Below, piece after piece: positions 36,340 through 46,495 of a stretch of DNA of 64,000 nucleotides; the stretch's first letter is position 1, and each line of letters begins with the position of its first letter. Made by a program: the position numbers and the translations under genes. The notes below the pieces were generated by a model. That model searched no databases. It was given only the letters and a program-made list of their open reading frames with translations, and had not been told where the DNA came from. The DNA comes from Actinobacteria bacterium OV320 (GTDB taxonomy: Bacteria; Actinomycetota; Actinomycetes; Streptomycetales; Streptomycetaceae): positions 434,001 to 498,000 of the forward strand of contig LJCX01000030.1 in assembly GCA_001298545.1 (NCBI GenBank). The letters are read 5' to 3'.

Positions 36340-36351
36340 GACAACGTTGTC
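36340..36351. promoter_or_regulatory. Orphan LacI-type palindrome
   Basis: GACAACGTTGTC is a perfect palindrome with the same core as the GH92 operator at 20104. A TTGACC box sits 27 bases upstream on the plus strand, but no plus-strand gene follows. It may be the left-over control region of a deleted gene. Confidence 0.5.
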
Positions 36352-36433
36352 GCATCGCGATCCCCCGTCCGTGGCACCGTCCGGGCAGGGACACCCCGGA
36401 CCGCCCCGCTCCCCCCTGGGGCAGGCCCGGCTC

Positions 36434-36485
36434 GCGGGCCCGGTGGGCGTGCGGCTCACCACCCACCGGGCCCGCCCTGAGCTGC
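36434..36485 (-). terminator. Terminator hairpin downstream of the LPMO gene
   Basis: Perfect 14-base arms (GCGGGCCCGGTGGG and complement) around a 24-base loop, directly after the LPMO stop on the minus strand. Confidence 0.75.
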
Positions 36486-36491
36486 CCCCGC

Positions 36492-37556
36492 TCAGCCGAC
36501 CCTGCAGGGAAGGCTCGTCGCACTGTCGCCGCCCGAACCGGAGACGACGTATCCGAACGTCGCACTCTGACCCGGACTCAACGAGCCGTTCCAGTCGGCG
36601 TTGTGGACCATCACCGCCTGCCCGTTGTAGGTGGCGTTGCCGCTCCACAGACTGGCCACCGACTGACCGCCGGGCAGCGTCCAGTCGACCATCCAGCCGA
36701 GCATCGGAACGTCGCCGGAGTTGGTGACGGTCACCTCGGACTGGTAGCCACCGGTCCAGCTGTTGGTGGTCCGCCGAGTGGCCGTGCACGTACCGGGAAC
36801 GGGTTCGGTCGGGTTGCCCGGTTCATGGATGCCGGTTACCTCGCCGTTTCCTCCGTCGAAGACCACGTCGGAACAGGAGTAGAAGGTCTCGGCACTGTCC
36901 GAGCGCTGCCAGACCATGTAGATGATGTGCCGGCCGGACTTGTTCGCCGGGAGTTGGCCGGTCCAGGAGTAGTTGGCCTCGACCGTGCCCGGGCTGCCGT
37001 TCAGCGGCGGGTGGTCGACGGAGAGGAAGGGCTGGCTCTCCATCGCGTCCCAGGTGAGGGTCCGGGTCGGGTCGAAGCCGTCCTTGGTGACATAGACGTA
37101 GAACCAACCCGGGTGCGCGGCCCAGGCGTTGTAGGAGAAGTCGACGCTCGCGCCCGACGTGAGATGGGTGAGCGGCCAGTCGCTGCGGGCCGCATTGAAA
37201 CCGGTGAAGTTGGTGTTGCCGCCGCTGCACAACTCGCCGTCCGGCACAAAGCCGCGGGTGCGGCCGGCCCCGTCGGAGCGCAGTACCGAGAACCAGTTGT
37301 AGAAGGGCGTGGTACCGCTTACCTGCTGTGCGTTCTTGCAGGCGGGGTTGACCGGCTTGATCTCACCGGTGTCGGTCAACCCGTCCTGCCAGCACAGGAA
37401 CGTGCGGCTACCGGGTTTCATGGGGGTGCCGTGAGCCTCGGCCTTGCCGCCGGTCGTGACGATCAGGCCCAGGGCGGGGACGGTGGCCAGCAGGGCGAGG
37501 AGGACGAGGAGGAGGGCCCTGGTGCGTAACCTCGACCGCAAATTTGGCGTGATCAT
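36492..37556 (-). CDS. Lytic polysaccharide monooxygenase (AA10) with C-terminal CBM2
   Basis: A secreted copper enzyme that cuts crystalline polysaccharide oxidatively. The signal peptide ends AEA before HGTPMKPGSR, so His becomes residue 1 of the mature protein and forms the histidine brace with the His of AWAAHPGW. PDGELCSGG and NAARSDWP resemble cellulose-active AA10 enzymes such as CelS2. A linker (EPGNPTEPVPGT) leads to a family 2 cellulose-binding domain with WTGGYQSEVTVTNSG. Two starts are possible: ATG 37556 (354 residues, used here) and ATG 37568; neither has a strong ribosome site. A CebR-type palindrome lies 147 bases upstream. Confidence 0.9.
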   Translation of the reverse strand: MITPNLRSRLRTRALLLVLLALLATVPALGLIVTTGGKAEAHGTPMKPGSRTFLCWQDGLTDTGEIKPVNPACKNAQQVSGTTPFYNWFSVLRSDGAGRTRGFVPDGELCSGGNTNFTGFNAARSDWPLTHLTSGASVDFSYNAWAAHPGWFYVYVTKDGFDPTRTLTWDAMESQPFLSVDHPPLNGSPGTVEANYSWTGQLPANKSGRHIIYMVWQRSDSAETFYSCSDVVFDGGNGEVTGIHEPGNPTEPVPGTCTATRRTTNSWTGGYQSEVTVTNSGDVPMLGWMVDWTLPGGQSVASLWSGNATYNGQAVMVHNADWNGSLSPGQSATFGYVVSGSGGDSATSLPCRVG

Positions 37557-37702
37557 GACAGATTGCATGGCAATTGAGTCCGCCTTCCATGTACGGACCG
37601 TGCGTGCATGGGGTGCACTGCGGATGCGGGTGTGGGGGCGTGAAGTGGGAGCCTCCCGGACCCGCGCCCGACAGGTTCCGGTCCGCCGGGCACGAACAGA
37701 TG

Positions 37703-37716
37703 TGGGAGCGCTCCCA
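37703..37716. promoter_or_regulatory. CebR-type operator (cellulose box)
   Basis: TGGGAGCGCTCCCA is the perfect 14-base palindrome bound by the cellobiose-responsive repressor CebR in Streptomyces. It lies upstream of the LPMO gene on the minus strand. A degenerate copy (TGGGAG-C-CTCCC) is near 37645. Confidence 0.9.
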
Positions 37717-37736
37717 CTTCACCTGTTGCGGAAGGT

Positions 37737-37777
37737 AGCGCCGTACGGCCCACTTGTAAACGGGCTCGTACGGCGCT
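37737..37777 (-). terminator. Terminator hairpin downstream of the DUF3500 gene
   Basis: An 11-base outer stem AGCGCCGTACG plus a 4-base inner stem GCCC/GGGC with one bulged T, just after the stop. Confidence 0.85.
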
Positions 37778-37795
37778 GCTGTGAAACGTCGGCTG

Positions 37796-39136
37796 TCAGT
37801 GGTGGTGCGGCGACGTCCGGAGGTGCTGGCGCAGAAGCTCCTTGCCGTAGTCGTTGCCGTTGGGTGTGCGGACCACGCAGTGCAGATGCTGCTGCGTCGG
37901 GGCCCCACCATTGGTCTCGCCGTACAGCGAGCCGAACGCGAACGGCGACTGGCAGTCGACCTCGATCCAGATGACCGGGCTCTGGATCCGGCAGTAGAAA
38001 GCGGATTCGGCGGCCGTACCTCCCATCCAGGCGAAGTAGGTCTCGGCGAGATGCTTCCTGATCTCGGCCTTCTGGACCTCGGCGACGTCGTCCCTGGCCT
38101 TGCCGACGAAACGGTCGATCAGCGTGAGCAGCAACTTGCGCTGGACGGCGGTGAGCCGGGTGGCGAGGATGCCCTTGTACTCGACGACCGCGTTGTCCGT
38201 GAAGGCGCCGGCGGTGATCTCGTCGTTGTCCTTCTGGGACTTGAGGATCGCCGTCGACCGCTGGGTGGGGTCGAGGGAGTTGACGACCGCGAGCGCTGCC
38301 TCGATCTCCTCCTGCATCACCTGGGTCTTCGTACCGTCGATCTCCATCGAGGTCGGCTCGCAACCCCAGAAACACGGGCTCATGACCACCTGTTCGCCGA
38401 GGACGAAGTAGTTGACGACCAGGTGGTGGCCGTCGAACTGGAAGCCCCAGGGCTCGGTGGCGGAGGGCGTGCCCATGATCGTCCAGTAGTAGGCCTCGGC
38501 GTACTGCGTGCTGTTGACCGCTTCGCAGGCAGCCTTGTTGATCTTCCGGGTGAGCTGGGTGGTTTCCAGGCCCTGGGCGCTGAGTGCGGCCTTCAGCAGG
38601 GCCTCGCCGAGGGCGTTCTTCTCGTCGGAGAGATCCGCGATGGAAACACCCTGTCGGGAGTAGGCGTCGGTGTTGCTCCACAGCCGCCACTCGGTGGAAT
38701 GGACGGCGAACTGCGCGTCGGACTTCTCACTGTCGCTCAGCCCGGCGAGGAAGGCCTGGGCGGCGGCTGTCACCGGTCCGGTGGCGACCTTCTGCGAGTG
38801 GATCGTGAACAGGTCTTCGATCCGCTTGCCGTCCGTGGTGAGACCGAAGAACTCCTCCGTGATGCTCTCCGTCGGCATGGCCCCGCCGGCCCCTCCGCCC
38901 GGCCCGCCACTGGGCGCACCGCTCGGGGAGGCTGAGGCGGTGGCGTCCGCCGTGCCGGTGGCGTCGTCGGCCATCGCGGCCCAGGCGCCGGCCCCGCCCA
39001 TGGTCGCCACGGCGGTGGCGCCACTGGCGAGGAAAACCCTGCGCATGAAATTTCGGCGGCCTGCGTGAGCGCTTCGACCGGTTTCGGGCTGCGGTTCCGC
39101 CTGCGGTTCCAGTTCCCCGGTAGTGGAATCGGTCAT
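37796..39136 (-). CDS. Tat-exported DUF3500 family protein
   Basis: A 446-residue protein with a twin-arginine signal (GRRNFMRRVFLASGATAVA, about 26-50), then an Ala/Ser/Gly/Pro-rich linker and the DUF3500 domain (about 95-440) with WGFQFDGHHLVVNYFV, a segment typical of that family. Function is unknown. Tat export often implies a cofactor bound before export, and the many His residues (C-terminal LRTSPHHH and QQHLHC) hint at a metal. It lies next to the LPMO gene but is separated by a terminator and has its own promoter region, so a shared role is speculative. Confidence 0.8.
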   Translation of the reverse strand: MTDSTTGELEPQAEPQPETGRSAHAGRRNFMRRVFLASGATAVATMGGAGAWAAMADDATGTADATASASPSGAPSGGPGGGAGGAMPTESITEEFFGLTTDGKRIEDLFTIHSQKVATGPVTAAAQAFLAGLSDSEKSDAQFAVHSTEWRLWSNTDAYSRQGVSIADLSDEKNALGEALLKAALSAQGLETTQLTRKINKAACEAVNSTQYAEAYYWTIMGTPSATEPWGFQFDGHHLVVNYFVLGEQVVMSPCFWGCEPTSMEIDGTKTQVMQEEIEAALAVVNSLDPTQRSTAILKSQKDNDEITAGAFTDNAVVEYKGILATRLTAVQRKLLLTLIDRFVGKARDDVAEVQKAEIRKHLAETYFAWMGGTAAESAFYCRIQSPVIWIEVDCQSPFAFGSLYGETNGGAPTQQHLHCVVRTPNGNDYGKELLRQHLRTSPHHH

Positions 39137-39542
39137 CTCCGCTGGCTCCCTTCATCGTTGGCACGTCCGTGACGGAGTGCCGGGCCGGGGACGACTTTGG
39201 GCGCGGAAACTGAGGGAAAACTGAAGCGGTGGCATGTGGAATACGCGGAAAACACGGCAACTCGACAGTTCGTCGGAGTGTGGCCGGCTGGAACAGGGCC
39301 GATCGGCCGTTTCGGCTGTTTCGGCTGTTTCCTTGTGCGACCCGCTGGGGTGGCCTGACCGACGAGACGACCGATGTGGCCGACGTTGGCGATGTGATCA
39401 ACGGGATCGACGGGATCGACGCTGTCGAATCGTCGTCGTGGAGAGCGGCTTCCTGGCGGCTGAGCATGGTGATCGGGCTGAGGGAAGTCTCCGCGTGGTG
39501 TGGCGGGGCCTGCGGAATCGAGCGCCTCGGCGGCGCTTCGAC
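39137..39542. other. 406-base gap between the DUF3500 and histidine kinase genes
   Basis: Short open frames on both strands show no family resemblance or ribosome site. Short repeats (GGCTGTTTC twice near 39315, GGGATCGAC twice near 39400) are the only structure seen. The DUF3500 promoter should lie near 39150-39250. Confidence 0.5.
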
Positions 39543-41234
39543 TCATCGCACCGACACCCGTGGACTCCAGGTCAGAGTGTCCGCGCCGGTCTCCCCCGCG
39601 AGCGGCAGCTCCACCCTGAACTCTGTGCGGCCCGGTTCGCTGTGCACATCGATGTGACCGCCATGGGCCGACGTGATCGCCGCGACGATGGCGAGGCCGA
39701 GGCCGGCGCCGCTGCCTGCGGTGGCGCGGACCCGTGACGCGTCGGCGCGGGTGAAGCGTTCGAAGACCGTCGGGAGGAGGTCGGGCGGGATGCCGGGGCC
39801 GTCGTCCCGGACGCGCACCGCGCACATCCCCCGTCGTGCCTCCACCACCGCCACGACACTCGTGCCAACGGGTGTGTGCACACGTGCGTTGGCCAACAGG
39901 TTGGCGACCACCTGGTGCAGGCGGGCCTCGTCGCCGAGGACCAGGGGCGCCTCGTCGAGGCAGAGCTCCAGTTGCCAGTCGTGACCGCTGCCCGCGGCCC
40001 GGGCGTCCCACACCGTCTCGGCGACGAGCGCCGCGAGGTCCACCTCGGCGGATTGCAGCGGTCTGCCCTCGTCCAGCCGGGCGAGCAGCAGCAGGTCCTC
40101 CACCAGACCCGTCATCCGCGCCGACTCGGCCGTCACCCGGCGCCAGGCCAGGCCCGGTTCGATGCGGTCCGTGCCCCGGTTCATCAGCTCCGCGTATCCG
40201 GCGATGGAAGCGAGGGGGGTGCGCAGTTCGTGGCTGGCGTCGGCCAGGAAGCGGCGCATGCGCTCCTCGCTGCGGCGCATCCGCTCCTCGCTGCGCTGGC
40301 GTTCGGCGAGCGAGGACTCCACGTGGTCGATCATGCGGTTCAGGGCGGCGCCCACCTGACCCGCCTCGCTGCCGGGGTCGGTGTCCCGTTCGGGAACCCG
40401 GGTGAGACCGGTTACCTCGCCGCGGCAGAGCGGGGCGTGCGAGACCTCGACGGCGGTGGCGGCGACCCTGCCGAGGGGGCGCAGTTGACGTCGGATGACC
40501 ACCGCGCAGACACAGCCGGCCACCGTCAGGCCCGCCGCGGCGACGACCGCCTCCACGACCACCAGGCCACCGATCATGTCCTGGACGTCGTCCATCGGAA
40601 GTCCGGTGAGAACGCGTACACCGTTGTTGTCGAGCGCGGTGAAGCGGTAGGTGCCCAGGCCGGGGACCGTCCTGGTGTGCAGGCCGCCGTCGGTCGCGAT
40701 GCCTTTCAGGGCCGAGATCTGTGTTTCCGTGAGGTTCTGTGGCGGGGCGTCCTGGCCCACCGTCGCCGCCGCGAGGACGGTGCCGTCCGCGTCCAGGCGG
40801 GCGGCGAGCATCCCGGCCGGATGGCCGCTCTCGTTGAGAAAGGTGAGGTCCTGCGTCAGGCCCGGGTGGAGGGAGGCGCCACCCAGGCTGCGTTCCGCGG
40901 CGTTGGTGACACGGTCGTCCAGGTTGCCCAGCAGGTAGGCACGCTGGGCGAAAACGGTGGTGGGTGCCATCACCGCGCACACGGCGACGAGTACGACGCT
41001 GATGAAGACCAGGAGACGGGTGCGCAGGGAGCCACCCCGCGGACGGGCATCCGCCCAACGGAGATCCCACCGCCGGCCATCCCCAGGACGGCCAGCCCCA
41101 CAGCCGGCCTCGACCGGACGGACGTCGGTCAAACGGGCGTCGGCCGGAACGGCGTCGGCCGGACGATTGTCGGCCGGACGGACATCCCTCGAACCGGCAC
41201 CCTGCGGGCGGACGTTGCTCGGACGAATCCTCAT
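39543..41234 (-). CDS. Sensor histidine kinase
   Basis: A 563-residue membrane kinase. Membrane segments at about 74-96 and 221-247 flank an extracellular sensor of about 125 residues. A HAMP region follows, then HisKA with phospho-acceptor His335 (FLADASHELRTPLASIAGY) and an ATPase domain with N box (NLLANARVHT), RDDGPGIP and GAGLGLAIV. The first 65 residues are an unusual repeat-like stretch rich in DVRP/ADARP units, and SEERMRR is duplicated head-to-tail before HisKA (21-base duplication near 40256-40297). ATG overlaps the response-regulator stop (ATGA). The signal is unknown. Confidence 0.93.
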   Translation of the reverse strand: MRIRPSNVRPQGAGSRDVRPADNRPADAVPADARLTDVRPVEAGCGAGRPGDGRRWDLRWADARPRGGSLRTRLLVFISVVLVAVCAVMAPTTVFAQRAYLLGNLDDRVTNAAERSLGGASLHPGLTQDLTFLNESGHPAGMLAARLDADGTVLAAATVGQDAPPQNLTETQISALKGIATDGGLHTRTVPGLGTYRFTALDNNGVRVLTGLPMDDVQDMIGGLVVVEAVVAAAGLTVAGCVCAVVIRRQLRPLGRVAATAVEVSHAPLCRGEVTGLTRVPERDTDPGSEAGQVGAALNRMIDHVESSLAERQRSEERMRRSEERMRRFLADASHELRTPLASIAGYAELMNRGTDRIEPGLAWRRVTAESARMTGLVEDLLLLARLDEGRPLQSAEVDLAALVAETVWDARAAGSGHDWQLELCLDEAPLVLGDEARLHQVVANLLANARVHTPVGTSVVAVVEARRGMCAVRVRDDGPGIPPDLLPTVFERFTRADASRVRATAGSGAGLGLAIVAAITSAHGGHIDVHSEPGRTEFRVELPLAGETGADTLTWSPRVSVR

Positions 41235-41956
41235 CTTCCGTCCTCCACCGGCCTGATGGCGTACCCCAGTCCGCGCACGGTATGGATCATGGGTGGGCGG
41301 CCGCGGTCGAGCTTGCGGCGCAGGCTCGAGATGTACACCTCGACGAGGTTTCCGCCGCCGTCGAAGGAACTGGTCCAGACGTGGTCGAGGATCTGTGTCT
41401 TGCTCAGGACCTGCCGCGGGTGCTCCATCAGCAGGCTGAGCAGTTCGAACTCCTTGGCGGTGAGGGTGATCCGCGAACCGTCCCGGTGCACCTCACGGGA
41501 CCCGCCGGTCAGCACCAGGTCGCCGAGGACGCGTACGGAGTCGTCGGTGCGGGTCCGTTCGGCACCGGACCGGCGCAGCAGCCCGCGCAGGCGCAGCACG
41601 ACCTCCTCCAGTGAGAACGGTTTCGTGACGTAGTCGTCGGCCCCGTTCGCCAACCCGTCGATGCGGAACTCCAGGGCGTCGCGGGCGGTGAGCATGAGGA
41701 TGGGCAGCTCGGGGTTCTCGTAGCGCAGACGGCGCAGCACCTGGATGCCGTCGAGGTCGGGCAGCATGCCGTCGAGGACGACGGCGTGCGGGGCGCAGCC
41801 GCGCGCGATTCTGAGCGCGCTGTGCCCGTCGGCGGCCGGGTAGGGGCGCCGGCCCGCCTCGGTGACGGCCACGGAGAGCACTTCGGTGAGCGCGGGCTCG
41901 TCGTCGACGATCAGAACGCGGACCCGTCCGCTTCGGGTACCGGAGATGCCAGCCAT
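41231..41956 (-). CDS. OmpR-family response regulator
   Basis: A 241-residue regulator: receiver domain (about 10-125) with acidic pocket VDDEP, phospho-acceptor Asp62 in VVLDGMLPD and KPFSLEE, followed by a winged helix (about 145-238) ending VRGLGYAIRP. ATG 41956 is chosen because it gives the normal N-terminus; the longer frame to 42232 runs into the aconitase terminator and has no family resemblance. It forms a translationally coupled pair with the kinase. Confidence 0.93.
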   Translation of the reverse strand: MAGISGTRSGRVRVLIVDDEPALTEVLSVAVTEAGRRPYPAADGHSALRIARGCAPHAVVLDGMLPDLDGIQVLRRLRYENPELPILMLTARDALEFRIDGLANGADDYVTKPFSLEEVVLRLRGLLRRSGAERTRTDDSVRVLGDLVLTGGSREVHRDGSRITLTAKEFELLSLLMEHPRQVLSKTQILDHVWTSSFDGGGNLVEVYISSLRRKLDRGRPPMIHTVRGLGYAIRPVEDGR

Positions 41957-42192
41957 GTCCTGATCCTGTCCCGGTTGGCTGGGGGAACCCTGTGCTCCGA
42001 CTGAGCCGAAGCCGTGTGAACCGGGTTTCTTTCCATCTGTGCCGACCTGTGGCGGCGCACGCCTTTCGGTCCCAGGCTCCGGGCAGGCCTGCGAGGGCCT
42101 GCCCGGGGCCTGCCGACTGTCCGCCGACTGCCGCGGCCCAAAGGGGCATCGGCACTGGTCGGCCACGGGGTCCGACATCCGGGCGGCACGAC

Positions 42193-42230
42193 GGAGGGCC
42201 GCACCCCCGCTGACGGGGGTGCGGCCCTCC
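42193..42230. terminator. Terminator hairpin between the response regulator and aconitase genes
   Basis: Perfect 17-base arms (GGAGGGCCGCACCCCCG and complement) around a CTGA loop, the strongest hairpin in the window. It lies after the acnA stop on the minus strand. Confidence 0.9.
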
Positions 42231-42252
42231 ATTGCCGTGCCGTACTGCTTGC

Positions 42253-42343
42253 CGAACCGCTGCTCGATCGGTTGCGGAACCGCTTGTCGAGACCGGTTGC
42301 GGAACCGCTTGCCGAGACCGTTGCGGAACCGCTTCCCGATCGG

Positions 42344-42353
<10 letters not shown>
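42253..42353. repeat. Four imperfect 23-27 base tandem units after acnA
   Basis: Units of the form GAACCGCTTGCCGAGACCG followed by GTTGCG, each containing a small CGGTT-GCGG-AACCG hairpin. They extend into the last codons of acnA. The core resembles the repeat at 57022-57205. Confidence 0.75.
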
Positions 42354-45061
<2,708 letters not shown>

Positions 45062-45128
45062 GACAGTCTCCTTCATTGATGTGCGCTTACCACCGCATCC
45101 TGCCGCCACGCAGACTTGGCCGATCCGC

Positions 45129-45147
45129 TAAGGTCAGGCTAAGTTAG
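45129..45147. promoter_or_regulatory. Iron-box-like element (DmdR/IdeR type) upstream of acnA
   Basis: TAAGGTCAGGCTAAGTTAG matches the Streptomyces DmdR1 iron box (TTAGGTTAGGCTCACCTAA) at 13 of 19 positions, and further TTAGG/CCTTACC sequence follows at once. It lies 68 bases before the acnA start. Iron control of an Fe-S enzyme is sensible, but the match is moderate. Confidence 0.5.
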
Positions 45148-45190
45148 GTAACCCTTACCAGGATGGCGGCTGCGGGGCGCCTCGGCAGAT

Positions 45191-45206
45191 ATCTCGATGT
45201 CGAGAT
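45191..45206. promoter_or_regulatory. MarR-type palindrome upstream of acnA
   Basis: ATCTCGA-TG-TCGAGAT is a perfect 7+7 inverted repeat about 130 bases before the acnA start. MarR regulators bind palindromes of this size. In S. coelicolor the MarR protein TamR controls the aconitase gene, so TamR is the natural candidate. Confidence 0.6.
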
Positions 45207-45210
45207 AACT

Positions 45211-45642
45211 CTAGTACATGGGGGCTGAATGGTCATGCCCGGGCTCGCTGTCCGCTCCCGGGGAAAGCCGGATGCCGTACTCCGCCGGCCAGGCCGACAG
45301 CTCCCGCCGGGAAGCGCTGACGAGTATGCCGCCGCTGAAGCGCACGCCGTCCGTGACCTCGGCCACGCATCGCGCATCACGCACCACGCACCACGCACCA
45401 CGCACCACGCACCACGCCGGCAGCACGAGGGCCGGCGCCTCCCCGCCATCCGAGTACTCCGACTCCGCGAGAACCGGGCCCTCCAGGGAACCCTCGAAGA
45501 CGTCGACACCCAGGGGCGGCACGCTGAATCGCGTCTTGGACGGCACCGCCGCCGACAGTGAGGCGGGCAGGTCGTACTCGGCCTGAGGCAGACAAGTGTT
45601 CGCGCTCTGTTTCTGGACGGCGCCCGGCTGGTCCGCGAGCAC
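45211..45642 (-). pseudogene. Remnant of a CYTH-domain protein with an internal 7-base repeat
   Basis: The minus frame (143 codons) carries what looks like the C-terminal half of a CYTH/class IV adenylate cyclase-like protein: LPQAEYDLPASLSAAVPSKT, SVPPLGVDVFEGSLEG, AEVTDGVRFSGG and WPAEYGIRL. The N-terminal half with the EXEXK catalytic motif is absent. A run of Cys-Val-Val-Arg-Gly-Ala-Trp repeats replaces part of the domain and is encoded by five tandem GCACCAC units at 45381-45415. There is no clear ribosome site. I read it as a truncated, repeat-expanded pseudogene. Confidence 0.55.
45381..45415. repeat. 7-base tandem repeat (GCACCAC) x5
   Basis: Five perfect copies, preceded by the variant GCATCAC, inside the CYTH remnant. 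Three units equal seven codons, so the encoded heptapeptide repeats too. Confidence 0.95.
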
Positions 45643-45675
45643 ATCAGCCCTCAGCCCTCAGCCCTCACGCAAGCC

Positions 45676-46275
45676 TCAGCCCTCACGTACCACCCCGCCT
45701 ACCACCGCCGTCACGACCTTCGCGACCTCCGCCAACGTCGGCGGCTCGGTGTTCCCGGCGCTTGCGAAGAGCAGGTGGGCCGCGCCGATCAGGGTGGGGG
45801 CGAGCGTGTCGATGTCAGCGTCCGACGCGATACGGCCGCGGGCCTGCTCGGCGGTGAGGTAGGCGGCGATCACGGCCGCCGCCTCGGTGAGGAGCGGGAT
45901 GCCCTTCGATCCGGCCGCGCGCAGGCGGGCGCGCAGTTCGTCGCGGGAGATGACGAGGGCGACGATCGCCACGGCGACCGAGCCGAACAGGTCGGTCAAA
46001 GTGGCGGTGAGGTTGGCGACGACCGTGCCGGTCCCGGCGGACTCGCGCAGGCCCTGCGCCCGGAGCCGGAGCCCGCCGATGCGGTCGAGGACCAGCTCGG
46101 CGAGGAACGCGTCGAAGTCGGCGAAGTGACGATGCAGCACGCCTTTGGCACAACCCGCCTCGGTGGTGACGGCCCGGCTGGTCAACGCGGCCACCCCGTC
46201 CCGTAGCAAGACGCGTTCGGCAGCGATGAACAGCTGCTCGCGGACATCGCGGATGGCCACTCCGGTCGGCGCCAT
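45676..46275 (-). CDS. TetR-family transcriptional regulator
   Basis: A 199-residue repressor with an N-terminal helix-turn-helix (about 8-55; LLRDGVAALTSRAVTTEAGCAKGVLHRHFADFD) and a helical ligand domain. ATG 46275 follows a GGGGGA stretch; a GTG 24 bases earlier is less likely. It is divergent from a methyltransferase gene, and an extended palindrome between them covers the methyltransferase start, so it probably represses that gene. The ligand is unknown. Confidence 0.9.
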   Translation of the reverse strand: MAPTGVAIRDVREQLFIAAERVLLRDGVAALTSRAVTTEAGCAKGVLHRHFADFDAFLAELVLDRIGGLRLRAQGLRESAGTGTVVANLTATLTDLFGSVAVAIVALVISRDELRARLRAAGSKGIPLLTEAAAVIAAYLTAEQARGRIASDADIDTLAPTLIGAAHLLFASAGNTEPPTLAEVAKVVTAVVGGVVREG

Positions 46276-46457
46276 GAGTCGTGGTCCCCCTTCTTTCACT
46301 TGCGCGGTCGATCAGTTGCGCGATCGGCCAGTTGATGGAGCGACATATTGGTCGAGCGGCTGTTGGCCGAGCGGGCGGTTGGTCGGTCGGGCGGTTTGTT
46401 GGCCGGTCGGGCCGCTTGTTGCTCAAGCGGTTGCTCAGCGCCTCGCCCCCATTGGCG

Positions 46458-46495
46458 AGTGGGCATGCGCCCACTAGAGTGGGCGCATGCCCACT
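46458..46495. promoter_or_regulatory. 38-base palindrome at the methyltransferase start, likely TetR operator
   Basis: Two perfect 18-base arms, AGTGGGCATGCGCCCACT and its complement, around AG. Each arm is itself an imperfect palindrome (GTGGGC-ATGC-GCCCAC), so two dimers could bind. The methyltransferase ATG (46487) lies inside the right arm. The 160 bases to the left are GGTCGG-rich degenerate repeats. Confidence 0.8.

Larger units (their letters stand above)
36082..36491. other. 410-base gap with a repeat, an orphan promoter-like site and a terminator
   Basis: No gene is supported here. From left to right it holds an 8-base tandem repeat, a plus-strand TTGACC (36308) box with a LacI-type palindrome 27 bases on but no gene behind it, and the LPMO terminator. 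Confidence 0.65.
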
